Shown: in pieces, positions 47,293 to 55,542 of the stretch
Layout of the letters: each line of letters opens with the position of its first letter
Numbering within the stretch: the stretch's first letter is position 1
Origin: Paracoccaceae bacterium
GTDB taxonomy: Bacteria > Pseudomonadota > Alphaproteobacteria > Rhodobacterales > Rhodobacteraceae
Assembly (NCBI GenBank): GCA_014872875.1
Contig: WKFI01000014.1
Location: forward strand, 1 to 64,000
DNA: 64,000 nucleotides
Direction of reading: 5' to 3'
Position numbers and translations under genes: made by a program
Notes under the pieces: generated by a model
Database searches by the model: none
Told to the model about the DNA's origin: nothing
Seen by the model: the letters and a program-made list of their open reading frames with translations, nothing else

Positions 47293-48649
47293 AGTCCGAC
47301 CGTGCTTGCCGGACAGCGAAAAAGTGATCCAGAAGCGGATCCATCTGAGCACCGACCCAAATCTGAGGCTCAGAAGCATCAAGACCATCGCGCTGTTCCC
47401 ATTCGGCAACCATCGCCCTGGCCCGCGCGAAGGCCATGCGAAAATCGGGCGTTTCAAATAGGCTTTCCACGAAATACGCCCGCCCGAACCAGGTCCATTC
47501 GCTGGCATCCGAACACCCAAACGACGTTGTCTGATCCGAAGCGGCGGTCACGATCATCCGATCCGGTGCCTGTAACGGTTCGATGAAAGATCCTGAATAG
47601 CAGGCGGAAATGACGATCACCGCATTGCGCAGGCCACTGCGATCCAGCATCGTAGCCAAGTCTTCTGCATGCATTTCATTGACGCTCATTTCCCAGAAAC
47701 TCAGGCTGAACTGGCCCGGGCTTCCATGAGTAGTCAGATAGATCAGCGCCACATCTTCTGTCTGCATCCGATCCGCCATGGCGCGAAACGCGGCTTCCAT
47801 ATTGGTCTTGTTGGCCAGCGGATAGATGTCCGGCGCCACGACACTGTTGAGCAAGCGCATCTGGCGTTCCCCCGCTCCATGGGTTGCGTCCAACAGCTCG
47901 GGCACGGCCTCCACCTCGCGCTTGAACACCTGTTCATAGGCATAGCCGCCCGCCGCCAGGACAAAAAGATCAGCCTCACCCGCTTCGCTGGGTGGTATCG
48001 CATCGATCTGTGCCGCCATCAAACCAGGTTGCCGGTAATAAAGCGCTTCCGTGTCGATCCGGGCAGTACTGTCATCCTGCTCCAGATCTGCAGAAGACCA
48101 GAACAGATCTTCGGCCGGAAACTGGATTTCCAAGGAGATCGAAACCAACAGCAGCACGACAATCACAGCCACGGATCGCAGTGTTCGCAACCACCTGCTG
48201 CCCGGGGCCAGGGAAAACACGATTGCAAAAACACACCAGAGTGAAGCGACCATCCCTGCCATCAGGAAAGCCAGTTCCAGCCGCGGGTTTTGGGCCGCCA
48301 ATGGCAGGAACAGTAACCACGTGCTTTGGAAGATCGTCAGAAGCAGAAGAAGAACGTAAATCTGCCCGGCCTGTTGCCGCAGCCCCAGAACCAGACAAGC
48401 AACCCCGCTAGCCAGCAAGAACCCCAGGACATGAACCGCCAATTCACCCAGACCAAGGGGATTCAACATGATCCCTGTCATGCCCCAGGGAACCCGAACG
48501 GCCATCTCGACCAACAGGCTCAGCGACAAGATCAATGCGATCTGCGCAAAATCCGCGCGTATCCGCCCGATGTAAACCGCCTGCAGCGTCACGGCCCGGA
48601 ACATCATTGCGATATTCTGGACCAGGTCCTGAAACAATCGACGCATCAC
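47291..48649 (-). CDS. Membrane-bound C13 (legumain/caspase-clan) peptidase
   Basis: A 452-residue protein. About five hydrophobic segments fill residues 35-175, and the rest is a soluble domain of the Peptidase_C13 type: LTTHGSPGQFSL with His308 and VIVISACYSGSF with Cys350 form the His/Cys dyad of clan CD (caspase, legumain, gingipain), preceded by a strand (VALIYL) and followed by IVTAASDQTTSFGCSD. Substrate and processing are unknown; cleavage after Asn or Asp is usual in the clan. A 45-residue membrane ORF lies 94 bases upstream on the same strand. Confidence 0.85.
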   Translation of the reverse strand: MMRRLFQDLVQNIAMMFRAVTLQAVYIGRIRADFAQIALILSLSLLVEMAVRVPWGMTGIMLNPLGLGELAVHVLGFLLASGVACLVLGLRQQAGQIYVLLLLLTIFQSTWLLFLPLAAQNPRLELAFLMAGMVASLWCVFAIVFSLAPGSRWLRTLRSVAVIVVLLLVSISLEIQFPAEDLFWSSADLEQDDSTARIDTEALYYRQPGLMAAQIDAIPPSEAGEADLFVLAAGGYAYEQVFKREVEAVPELLDATHGAGERQMRLLNSVVAPDIYPLANKTNMEAAFRAMADRMQTEDVALIYLTTHGSPGQFSLSFWEMSVNEMHAEDLATMLDRSGLRNAVIVISACYSGSFIEPLQAPDRMIVTAASDQTTSFGCSDASEWTWFGRAYFVESLFETPDFRMAFARARAMVAEWEQRDGLDASEPQIWVGAQMDPLLDHFFAVRQARSD

Positions 48650-48743
48650 CCACTACCTCAAAAACAAACACGCATTGGTATCAAGCATGACAGCGCATTG
48701 AGGCGTCACTTGGGCGCGGCGGTGACAGCGTGATCGGCGTCTC

Positions 48744-48881
48744 TCAGACCCAGACCAGATCGACCAAGGTCAAAATCAGAAAAACGGGGATCGACAGGGC
48801 CACCGCCAGCAACAGGGCCGCAACTTTGGTCATACGGGGCGCAGGAGCGAAATGGCCCAGAACAAAAGCAGATTTTTTCAT
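48744..48881 (-). CDS. Putative 45-residue single-pass membrane protein
   Basis: An ATG frame at 48881 with GAGG just upstream encodes MKKSAFVLGHFAPAPRMTK followed by a hydrophobic helix VAALLLAVALSIPVFLILTL and a short DLVWV end. Basic N-terminus and one helix suggest an inner-membrane microprotein with N-in topology. It sits 94 bases upstream of the C13 peptidase gene on the same strand, and divergent from the FemAB-like gene 46 bases away. Coding status is inferred from start, ribosome site and composition only. Confidence 0.5.
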   Translation of the reverse strand: MKKSAFVLGHFAPAPRMTKVAALLLAVALSIPVFLILTLVDLVWV

Positions 48882-48927
48882 GGCCTCATTAACGGTGATT
48901 TAGGTTTCCGGGCCGTTAACTGAGCCT

Positions 48928-49890
48928 ATGTTTGATCTTGCTCTTGAAACGCCGCACACCAACAACGTTCAGCCGAAAGCCTGTCTTCCAGCGTTGCAAC
49001 AATCGGCTGAATTCGCCGGTGCCCTGCGTCACCTTGGACGCACACCATTGATTCTGAAAAGTTTGAATCGCACTCTGGTCCTGCATCGCAGGCTTTGGCC
49101 CGGAGTGCCTGTCGCCATGGTTCCCCGCGCCCGTATCCGAAAACCGTTGCGGTTGCTGGAGATCCTGCAAGAACAAGGACTTCGAAAGACCCTGATCCTG
49201 ATCTCTCCGGACCATCCGGTTCCCGAACTTTCGGATCATGGCGCGGTTCCGGTCCTCAGCCCCGCTTATGCGGCAATTGTCGATCTCGGCTCGGATCAGG
49301 ATCAAATGAGACAACAGTTGCACCAGAAATGGCGCAACCGGCTGGTACATGCCGAATCGCAGGGACTGTTTGTCACTTGCGAGCAGCTGCCCCAGGACCC
49401 AGAGCATTGGTTGCTGCAGAATGATCACGCGCAACGGGCTGAACGCGGCTACAAGACTTGGCCAGTCGCTTTGACCCTGGCCTATGCACGCGAGAATCCT
49501 GGACAAGCTCGTGTCTTCACCGCTTTCGAGGGCCCGCGCCCAATTGCGTCCGTCCTGATATTGCGACACGCCACGGCAGCGACCTACCATATCGGCTACA
49601 CCACCCGACGCGGAAAGGAACTTTCGGCTCATAACCTTTTGATTTGGAACGCAATGACATGGCTTGGCGAACGCGGATGCCTGCAGCTGGACCTGGGCTT
49701 GATCAATACCGAAGACGCGCCCGGTCTGGCTCGGTTCAAACTGGGCACCGGTGCGCGCTTACATCGAATGGGCGGAACCTGGGCTTGGTGGCCGCCCTTG
49801 GGACGCTGCCTGCATCCATTGGGACGGCTGGATCGCGGGTTGATGACGCCCCGAAAAACTGGACAGCTCGGGGGTAGTCAGTTTATTTGA
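48928..49890 (+). CDS. FemAB/GNAT-type acyltransferase-like protein
   Basis: A 320-residue protein with a C-terminal GNAT-like domain of the FemAB/Acetyltransf_6 type: LHQKWRNRLVHAESQGL (about 130-146), VFTAFEGPRPIASVLILRHATAATYHIGYT (about 192-220), LLIWNAMTWLGERGCLQLDLGLINTEDAPGLARFKLGTGA. Such proteins add amino acids or acyl groups to peptidoglycan, lipids or polysaccharide; here the substrate is unknown. Its stop lies inside the palindrome before the SDR gene. Confidence 0.75.
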   Translation: MFDLALETPHTNNVQPKACLPALQQSAEFAGALRHLGRTPLILKSLNRTLVLHRRLWPGVPVAMVPRARIRKPLRLLEILQEQGLRKTLILISPDHPVPELSDHGAVPVLSPAYAAIVDLGSDQDQMRQQLHQKWRNRLVHAESQGLFVTCEQLPQDPEHWLLQNDHAQRAERGYKTWPVALTLAYARENPGQARVFTAFEGPRPIASVLILRHATAATYHIGYTTRRGKELSAHNLLIWNAMTWLGERGCLQLDLGLINTEDAPGLARFKLGTGARLHRMGGTWAWWPPLGRCLHPLGRLDRGLMTPRKTGQLGGSQFI

Positions 49891-49907
49891 ACATATGTTC
49901 ATATAAA
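49882..49907. promoter_or_regulatory. 26-bp near-perfect palindrome, likely operator of the SDR gene
   Basis: The core TGAACATATGTTCA (49888-49901) is a perfect 14-bp palindrome. Extending outward, 12 of 13 base pairs match over 49882-49907. It lies 18 bases upstream of the SDR start, over the stop codon of the preceding gene, and just before GGAGGAG. The size and symmetry suit a TetR- or GntR-type dimeric repressor; no such regulator gene is adjacent. Confidence 0.6.
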
Positions 49908-49924
49908 TCGGAGGAGCCCGGAAC

Positions 49925-50680
49925 ATGCAATTGTCCACCACAGCCGCCGTCATCACCGGGGGCGCGTCGGGTCTGGGCGAAGCCACCGCCCGCCACTTTG
50001 CCGCCAATGGCGCCCAAGTTACCATTCTTGACCGCGACGCCGATCGCGGCCCGAAAGTTGCCGAGGAAATCGGAGGCCATTTCGCACAAACCGATGTGAC
50101 TGACGAAGAGTCGGTCTCGGCAGCCATTGCGCTGGCCATGGAGAAGATGGGCAAGATTACTGCTTGCGTAAACTGCGCAGGCATTGCTTACGGGATAAAA
50201 ACTGTCGGAAAGGATGGCCCGCACCCCCTGGACGCGTTTCAACGCACCATCGACATCAACCTGGTTGGCACGTTCAACGTTGCCCGCCTCGCCTCTGTGG
50301 AGATGGCCAAAAACGAACCCGAGCCCGATGGCGCGAGGGGTGTCATTATCAACACCGCCTCGATTGCAGCCTTTGACGGGCAGAAAGGCCAAGCCGCCTA
50401 TGCCGCGTCCAAAGGCGGCGTGGTCGGCATGACATTGCCGATGGCGCGGGATCTGTCCTCAACGGGGATCCGTGTCATGACCATCGCGCCAGGCATCTTC
50501 ATGACGCCGATGCTGGCCGGACTCCCAGAAGAGATTCAACAGCAACTGGCTGCAGACGTACCAAATCCGGCGCGCCTGGGTGACCCCGCAGAATACGGTC
50601 GGCTGGCCGGGTTCATCGTGGAAATGGGGTACCTGAATGGTGAGGTGATCCGGATCGACGGCGCCCTCAGGATGCGCTGA
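49925..50680 (+). CDS. SDR-family dehydrogenase (3-hydroxyacyl-CoA dehydrogenase-like)
   Basis: A 251-residue short-chain dehydrogenase. NAD-binding GGASGLGEA (TGxxxGxG type) is near the N-terminus, NCAG at about 80-83, catalytic Ser in NTASIAAFDGQKGQ and Tyr/Lys in YAASKGG. The insertion AYGIKTVGKDGPHPLDAFQR and NPARLGDPAEYG resemble type II 3-hydroxyacyl-CoA dehydrogenases (HSD17B10-like) of fatty-acid beta-oxidation. GGAGG precedes the ATG by 9 bases. The palindrome directly upstream suggests repressor control. Confidence 0.9.
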   Translation: MQLSTTAAVITGGASGLGEATARHFAANGAQVTILDRDADRGPKVAEEIGGHFAQTDVTDEESVSAAIALAMEKMGKITACVNCAGIAYGIKTVGKDGPHPLDAFQRTIDINLVGTFNVARLASVEMAKNEPEPDGARGVIINTASIAAFDGQKGQAAYAASKGGVVGMTLPMARDLSSTGIRVMTIAPGIFMTPMLAGLPEEIQQQLAADVPNPARLGDPAEYGRLAGFIVEMGYLNGEVIRIDGALRMR

Positions 50681-51229
50681 TCAAATCTCCCGGGCGGCGC
50701 TGAACTCTGATGTCCGCCGCCCGCTTTGCCAGGTACGAATCAGAATTTCTACGTTTTCGGAAACCGGCTTCGTCCCATCCAGCTTCATGTCATACGTGCG
50801 GCCAGCGTGAATCGCGTGGAAATCTTGCTCTGCGCTCCCCTTGACCCGATCTCCGCGCTGACATTCCCTGTCCCTCAGAGTTTCCAGATCACAAAACACT
50901 CCGACAAAAAACACGTCATGGCGGGCCAAAAGACGGGCCAGCACACCAGCCCAATCTGGATGATCCAGTATGTGCTCGACAATCAGGTCGTTGTCAGCGT
51001 CAGCATACGCCGTCAGGGATCGATGAAACCCATCAAAGAATCTGCTCCGCGCACTTTGCCAATCGAGGTCCCCATTGCGAAACCGGTGCATGGGCAACAC
51101 TCCAGAATCCCGCAGGTGATCTATTGAAACATGCCAGAAGGGGGTGGTGAGGCGATCCTGCAAGGCGCGTGCCAAAGTCGTCTTGCCACTGCTGGATGCG
51201 CCGTGCAGGAAAATGACCTGGGCACACAT
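50681..51229 (-). CDS. CPT-like P-loop kinase
   Basis: A 182-residue P-loop NTPase: FLHGASSSGKTTLARALQ (Walker A), HVSIDHLRD, DNDLIVEHIL, and VGVFCDLETLRDRECQRGDRVKGSAEQ resemble the chloramphenicol phosphotransferase-like family (PF07931). The family includes kinases of small molecules; no drug resistance should be read into the name. The start is 5 bases after the uup stop on the same strand, so they may be co-transcribed. Confidence 0.8.
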   Translation of the reverse strand: MCAQVIFLHGASSSGKTTLARALQDRLTTPFWHVSIDHLRDSGVLPMHRFRNGDLDWQSARSRFFDGFHRSLTAYADADNDLIVEHILDHPDWAGVLARLLARHDVFFVGVFCDLETLRDRECQRGDRVKGSAEQDFHAIHAGRTYDMKLDGTKPVSENVEILIRTWQSGRRTSEFSAAREI

Positions 51230-51233
51230 GAAC

Positions 51234-53042
51234 TCAACCCGCCTCGGCCTTTTCTTCCAATTCCAGCCATTCCTCTTCGGCGGCTGCCAGCTTGGTTTGC
51301 CGTTCCACTAGCGCTTCGGTCGCCTTGTTGAACTTGACCGGCTCGCGGGTGAACAGTTCGGGGTCAGCCATCAGCTCTTCCAGCTTGGCAATTTCCTTCA
51401 TCAACCGGTCAATCTCGCCAGGCAGTGCCTCAAGCCGGTGTTTTTCAGTAAATGTAAGCCCTGATTTGGGCTGGGCTTCCTGCTTGGGCTTGGGTTTTGC
51501 TGTTTTGGACTTGATTGTTTCCTCCACCCGACGCGGACCACGTTGTGCGATATAGTCACTCCATCCGCCGGCATAGGCGACCGCCTGCCCGTTGCCTTCC
51601 ATGGCAATCGTGGTTGTGGCCACCCGGTCCAGAAAATCCCGGTCATGGCTGACCAACAGGACAGTCCCGTCGTAATTGTCGAGAATTTCTTGCAACAGAT
51701 CCAGCGTCTCGACATCCAGATCGTTCGTCGGTTCATCCAGAACCAGCAGGTTGCTCTGCCGAGCCATCAGTTTGGACAACAACAGCCGTGCTTTCTCTCC
51801 GCCCGACAGCGACCGTACCGGTGCCCGGGCCTGGCGTTCGTCAAACAGAAACTCCTTGAGGTAACCCACCACATGTTTGGGCTGACCGCGCACCATCACC
51901 TGATCAGCTTTGCCTGAAACGCGCATGCCCGGGTCGCTGGTCAGATTGTCCCACAAGCTCATCTCGGGATCCAACTGATCACGAGCCTGGTCGAACATGG
52001 CAATTTCCAGGTTCGTGCCCAATTTGACGTGGCCCGAATCCGGTTCCTCCAGTCCCAGGAGCAGCTTGAGCAGCGTTGTCTTGCCAACCCCGTTGGGCCC
52101 GACAAAAGCCACCCGATCCCCACGCTGCACCTGGAGCGAGAAGTTGCGCGCGATCTGCTTGCCGTCGAAGGCTTTGCTCAGCCCGTCGGCCTCGATCACC
52201 TTGCGACCGGACTTGGGGCCGACCTCCAACGCCATTTCCGCAGCACCCTGACGCCTGATCTGCGACGCGCGCTGCGCCTTGAGATCCTGCAAGGCCCGCA
52301 CGCGACCCATATTGCGCTTTCGACGCGCGCTGATGCCTTCGACCGCCCAGCGGGATTCGGACTTGATCAGGCGGTTGAGCTTGTGCCGGGCCATATCTTC
52401 ATCTTCCCAGATCTTGTCTCGCCAAGCTTCAAAATCCTCGAACCCCTTCTCCTGGCGTCGCACCATTCCCCTGTCGATCCAAAGTGTTGCACGGGTCAGT
52501 TCACGTAGAAACGCCCGATCGTGCGAGATGAGAACGAAAGCCGCCCGCGTGGATTTCAGCTCGCTCTCCAGCCACGCGATCGCCTCGATGTCCAGATGGT
52601 TCGTCGGCTCATCCAGAAGCATCAGGTCAGGTGCCTCAGCCATAAGCTTGGCCAAGGCGGCACGCCGCCGTTCACCGCCTGAGGCGGTTTCCACGGCGCG
52701 CGCCGGATCGAATTTCAAACCCTCGCCGGCACGTTCCACCTTGTACAGCTCGCCCGGCTCCAATCCGCTTGCCGCATAATCGCCAAGCGTGGCAAAATCC
52801 TGCATGGTCGGATCCTGCTCCATGTAGCCCACGGACTTTCCTGGCGGGACGACAATATCGCCCCGATCAGCTTCAACCAAACCCGCCATCACCTTCATAA
52901 GGGTGGACTTGCCCGAGCCATTGCGCCCCACCAGCGCAACCCGATCACCGGGCTGCACTACGAGATCCAGATTGTCGAACACCGGTTCTCCCCCAAAGGT
53001 GAGGGAAATGCCGGACATCTGCAAAAGAGGAATACGTGCCAT
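51234..53042 (-). CDS. uup: ABC-F family ATPase, Uup-like
   Basis: Soluble 602-residue ABC-F protein. Domain 1: GRNGSGKST, ASGGERRR, LMLLDEPTNHLD; domain 2: GPNGVGKTT, LSGGEKARL, LLVLDEPTNDLD. The charged C-terminal coiled coil (about 525-602) is the DNA/ribosome-binding tail of Uup. The inter-domain arm (KLNRLIKSESRWAVEGISARRKRNMGRVRAL) is also typical of Uup. E. coli Uup affects transposon excision and ribosome biogenesis. It is a different subfamily from the ABC-F protein at 10.6 kb. Confidence 0.92.
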   Translation of the reverse strand: MARIPLLQMSGISLTFGGEPVFDNLDLVVQPGDRVALVGRNGSGKSTLMKVMAGLVEADRGDIVVPPGKSVGYMEQDPTMQDFATLGDYAASGLEPGELYKVERAGEGLKFDPARAVETASGGERRRAALAKLMAEAPDLMLLDEPTNHLDIEAIAWLESELKSTRAAFVLISHDRAFLRELTRATLWIDRGMVRRQEKGFEDFEAWRDKIWEDEDMARHKLNRLIKSESRWAVEGISARRKRNMGRVRALQDLKAQRASQIRRQGAAEMALEVGPKSGRKVIEADGLSKAFDGKQIARNFSLQVQRGDRVAFVGPNGVGKTTLLKLLLGLEEPDSGHVKLGTNLEIAMFDQARDQLDPEMSLWDNLTSDPGMRVSGKADQVMVRGQPKHVVGYLKEFLFDERQARAPVRSLSGGEKARLLLSKLMARQSNLLVLDEPTNDLDVETLDLLQEILDNYDGTVLLVSHDRDFLDRVATTTIAMEGNGQAVAYAGGWSDYIAQRGPRRVEETIKSKTAKPKPKQEAQPKSGLTFTEKHRLEALPGEIDRLMKEIAKLEELMADPELFTREPVKFNKATEALVERQTKLAAAEEEWLELEEKAEAG

Positions 53043-53182
53043 GCCCGGCAGCTAAACCGCCACAGCGGTCAGGTCAATTGCCCAGGCGCCAACTGCGCGC
53101 ATGTCCGCAGTACACAGCACTGTCAAGCCCAGCCTTTTTTGAAGGAGCAAACCGCCTGCAAAATGGCGGGAGCCCCCTTTTC

Positions 53183-53920
53183 CTATCCGGCAACAGCCCG
53201 CAACAGCCGCTTTCGCGCCGGGGGAATCGCGCCGATCTCAAGCCCGGTGAACACATGCAACGTGTTCATCTGCCGATCCACAACCGCATGGTCGCTCACC
53301 CAGCCGCCCATCATCAGATATGTTCTCAGCAAGGGCGGCATCCTGAGCATGGCCTTTTTCGCATCAGGCTTGCGCCGCAGACGGGCGGCATATTTGAAAA
53401 CGTGCGGCGCTTTCACCCGCGGCAACCACCTCTTAGGCGCCAAGTGTTTCTGTTTCAACATCGCAAAAGCGTCCGTGTACTGCTCGGTCTCGGTTCCGGC
53501 AAAGGACGAGCAGCCGAACAGCATCTTGATGCCGTTGTCGTCCACGAAACCTGTCATCGCTCCCCAAGCGACACGCAGTATGTCCGGGTCGGTCCAGTCG
53601 GGATGAATGCAGAAACGACCCATTTCGACCATCGGGCCGTCAAAAGCAGCTAGAGCAGACAGTTCGTAGAACTGCGCGGAATAACTCCGCCCGACGTCAG
53701 CCCCGCCTTGCAGCAGCAACAACCGGAAACAGCACACAAGGGCGCCGCTCGCTGTATCCTCGACCAGGATATGGTGACACAGGTCGTCAAACTGATCCCG
53801 ATCCAGCGCCTCCGTCCGGAAACACAGCGAACGCAGGGACCGCGCCCGATCAAGATCGGACGCTGTGGTAGCCAATCGGGCTAGGTATTTGCCCTTGTTC
53901 AGCAAAGGTTGCCCGGTCAT
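53183..53920 (-). CDS. olsB: L-ornithine N-alpha-acyltransferase (OlsB-like)
   Basis: A 245-residue GNAT-fold acyltransferase of the ornithine-lipid type: KYLARLATTASDLDRARSLRSLCFR at the start, DQFDDLCHHILVEDTASGALVCCFRLL, EMGRFCIHPDWTDPDILRVAWGAMT, and FGCSSFAGTE are close to OlsB, which transfers a 3-hydroxyacyl group from ACP to ornithine to give lyso-ornithine lipid. The second acyltransferase gene (olsA), often adjacent in Rhodobacteraceae, is not here. ATG 53920 follows GGGAG; the longer frame to 54010 is not needed. Confidence 0.85.
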   Translation of the reverse strand: MTGQPLLNKGKYLARLATTASDLDRARSLRSLCFRTEALDRDQFDDLCHHILVEDTASGALVCCFRLLLLQGGADVGRSYSAQFYELSALAAFDGPMVEMGRFCIHPDWTDPDILRVAWGAMTGFVDDNGIKMLFGCSSFAGTETEQYTDAFAMLKQKHLAPKRWLPRVKAPHVFKYAARLRRKPDAKKAMLRMPPLLRTYLMMGGWVSDHAVVDRQMNTLHVFTGLEIGAIPPARKRLLRAVAG

Positions 53921-54028
53921 CGCGGCGCTCCCTGCAGATGAGACATGCTGACTGTCCCCTATCACATTCGATGTGACAAGCAGGTGACGCTTTCCGCGCC
54001 GACAGGTCAAGCTGATCCGACCGCTTTG

Positions 54029-54499
54029 TTACTGGTCCAGAACCGCACCTGGTGTGAAGCGACCCAGGTTGCCAAGCAACTGCCGCACAAACGTCTTGTC
54101 TTCGATCGACGAACTGGTAACGCGTCGTTGCAGCGGGATAATCTTGCCGTCTTCCAATCCAAAGCGCTGTACACCGGTTACAACGCCGGATTGGTTGAAA
54201 TTGATCGCAACCAATTCGCGCGACACCACTTCCGGCTTTTTGGCCCCATAATGACGAACCCGGCTGGTCACATAGTAATAGCCGCTTTCGTTCAGAACCC
54301 CCGTCGAAGACGGAGCGCCGATCGCTTCGGTCACCGTATCGCGTGTATCGACACCCAGTTGGATCTGATTTAGCTGTTCTTCGGTCGGCACATATCCATG
54401 CTTGCGATACACAGAACCACAGGCTGCAACCGCAAAAGCCAGACCCAGCACCAGCCCGGTCCGCATGGTCCGGTTCAGTTTGCGAATGTTCACGATCAT
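54029..54499 (-). CDS. bamE: Outer membrane assembly lipoprotein BamE
   Basis: Lipoprotein of the BAM complex that inserts outer-membrane proteins, 156 residues. The signal peptide ends in lipobox AVAAC with Cys27 as lipidation site; the SmpA/OmlA fold follows (GYVPTEEQLNQIQLGVDTRDTVTEAIGAPSST...WYYVTSR-like YYYVTSRVRHYG...REL VAI). A GAGGG ribosome site precedes the ATG. It is divergent from yceD across 82 bases, a common alphaproteobacterial layout. Confidence 0.93.
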   Translation of the reverse strand: MIVNIRKLNRTMRTGLVLGLAFAVAACGSVYRKHGYVPTEEQLNQIQLGVDTRDTVTEAIGAPSSTGVLNESGYYYVTSRVRHYGAKKPEVVSRELVAINFNQSGVVTGVQRFGLEDGKIIPLQRRVTSSSIEDKTFVRQLLGNLGRFTPGAVLDQ

Positions 54500-54581
54500 G
54501 GCTGCCCTCTTGCCTTGGCTTGTTGCGCCTTTTATCCGACTTACCCAAAGCTTGCTTCCGGTTCAAGAAACGAAAGTTCAC

Positions 54582-55121
54582 ATGATGCTCCAGTTCCCCG
54601 TCTTCCGCGTCGCTGACCTGCCGCAGAACAAGGCGACCCCGTTCGAGGTTATCCCCGGAGAACCCGAGCTGCGCGACATTGCAAACGAACTGGGATTGCA
54701 GGGATTGCGCAAGCTGCGCTTCAAGGGCGAAATCCGCGGATACGGCAAAAAGGACTGGCAGCTGACCGCCCAGCTTGGCGCCACTGTCACACAGGCCTGC
54801 GTTGTCACGCTGGATCCGGTGAACACCCGGATCGAGGCCAAAGTGGAACGCAAGTTCCTTTCGCAGTACGAAGATCCCACAGATGAAGAATTCGAAATGC
54901 CCGAAGACGACTCGGTCGAACCGCTGGGTGCGGAAATTTCGATCGAAGATGTGCTGATCGAATCCCTGTCACTGAACATTCCGCCCTACCCGCGCAAGGA
55001 TGGCGTCGAACTTGGCAGCTCCGTGTTCACCGAACCGGGCAAAAAAGCGATGACAGATGATGAGACAAAGCCATTTGCCGGTCTTGCGGCCTTGAAGGAT
55101 CAGCTGGGTGAGGATAAGTGA
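54582..55121 (+). CDS. yceD: YceD family (DUF177) protein
   Basis: A 179-residue DUF177 protein: FPVFRVADLPQNKATPFEVIPGEPELRDIANELGLQGLRKLRFKGEIRGYGKKDWQLTAQLGATVTQACVVTLDPVNTRIEAKVERKF is diagnostic, with an acidic end (EDSVEPLGAEISIEDVLIESLSLNIPPYPRK). Members neighbour rpmF across bacteria and are linked to 23S rRNA processing or ribosome assembly. ATG 54582 is used; the longer frame from 54402 is antisense to bamE. Confidence 0.92.
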   Translation: MMLQFPVFRVADLPQNKATPFEVIPGEPELRDIANELGLQGLRKLRFKGEIRGYGKKDWQLTAQLGATVTQACVVTLDPVNTRIEAKVERKFLSQYEDPTDEEFEMPEDDSVEPLGAEISIEDVLIESLSLNIPPYPRKDGVELGSSVFTEPGKKAMTDDETKPFAGLAALKDQLGEDK

Positions 55122-55313
55122 GGCCAATCCCTGCCGCAGGGCAGAAAAACCGCTTGCGCAACCGAAAAATCACAGTATTTTCGCGCGCTCATCGGAATAA
55201 AGGTTGGACAACGGGCGGGCCGCGGCCTAAACGCACGTCACGCCGTTTGAAACGAGAATACGAAACCCGGCCCAGGGCAAGGTCCCAGGCCCCAAGCAGA
55301 CAAAGGTTGAGAC

Positions 55314-55520
55314 ATGGCTGTCCAACAGAACAAAGTATCCAAGTCGCGCCGCAACAACCGTCGTGCGCACGATGCCCTGGTTGCTGCCAACCCGAACGAA
55401 TGCCCGAACTGCGGCGAGCTGAAGCGTCCGCACCACGTGTGCCCGTCCTGCGGTCATTACAATGACAAAGAGATCATTGCGATGACTGACGACATCGACC
55501 TGGACGAAGACGCCGCATAA
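55314..55520 (+). CDS. rpmF: 50S ribosomal protein L32
   Basis: A 68-residue ribosomal protein. The basic N-terminus [22 protein letters not shown] and a zinc ribbon with Cys30, Cys33, Cys43 and Cys46 ([18 protein letters not shown]) identify it. AAGG precedes the ATG. The 192 bases between yceD and rpmF hold no further gene that I can support. plsX follows after 22 bases. Confidence 0.97.
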   Translation: MAVQQNKVSKSRRNNRRAHDALVAANPNECPNCGELKRPHHVCPSCGHYNDKEIIAMTDDIDLDEDAA

Positions 55521-55542
55521 GCGCGTTTACGCAGGCCTTGGC

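Noticed and set aside
49888-49901. TGAACATATGTTCA as an SOS (LexA) box
   Set aside because: It resembles the Gram-positive LexA box, but alphaproteobacterial LexA recognises GTTC-N7-GTTC, and the gene behind it is an SDR dehydrogenase.
50681-51229. Chloramphenicol resistance gene
   Set aside because: Only the broad CPT-like P-loop kinase family can be supported; resistance is not implied.
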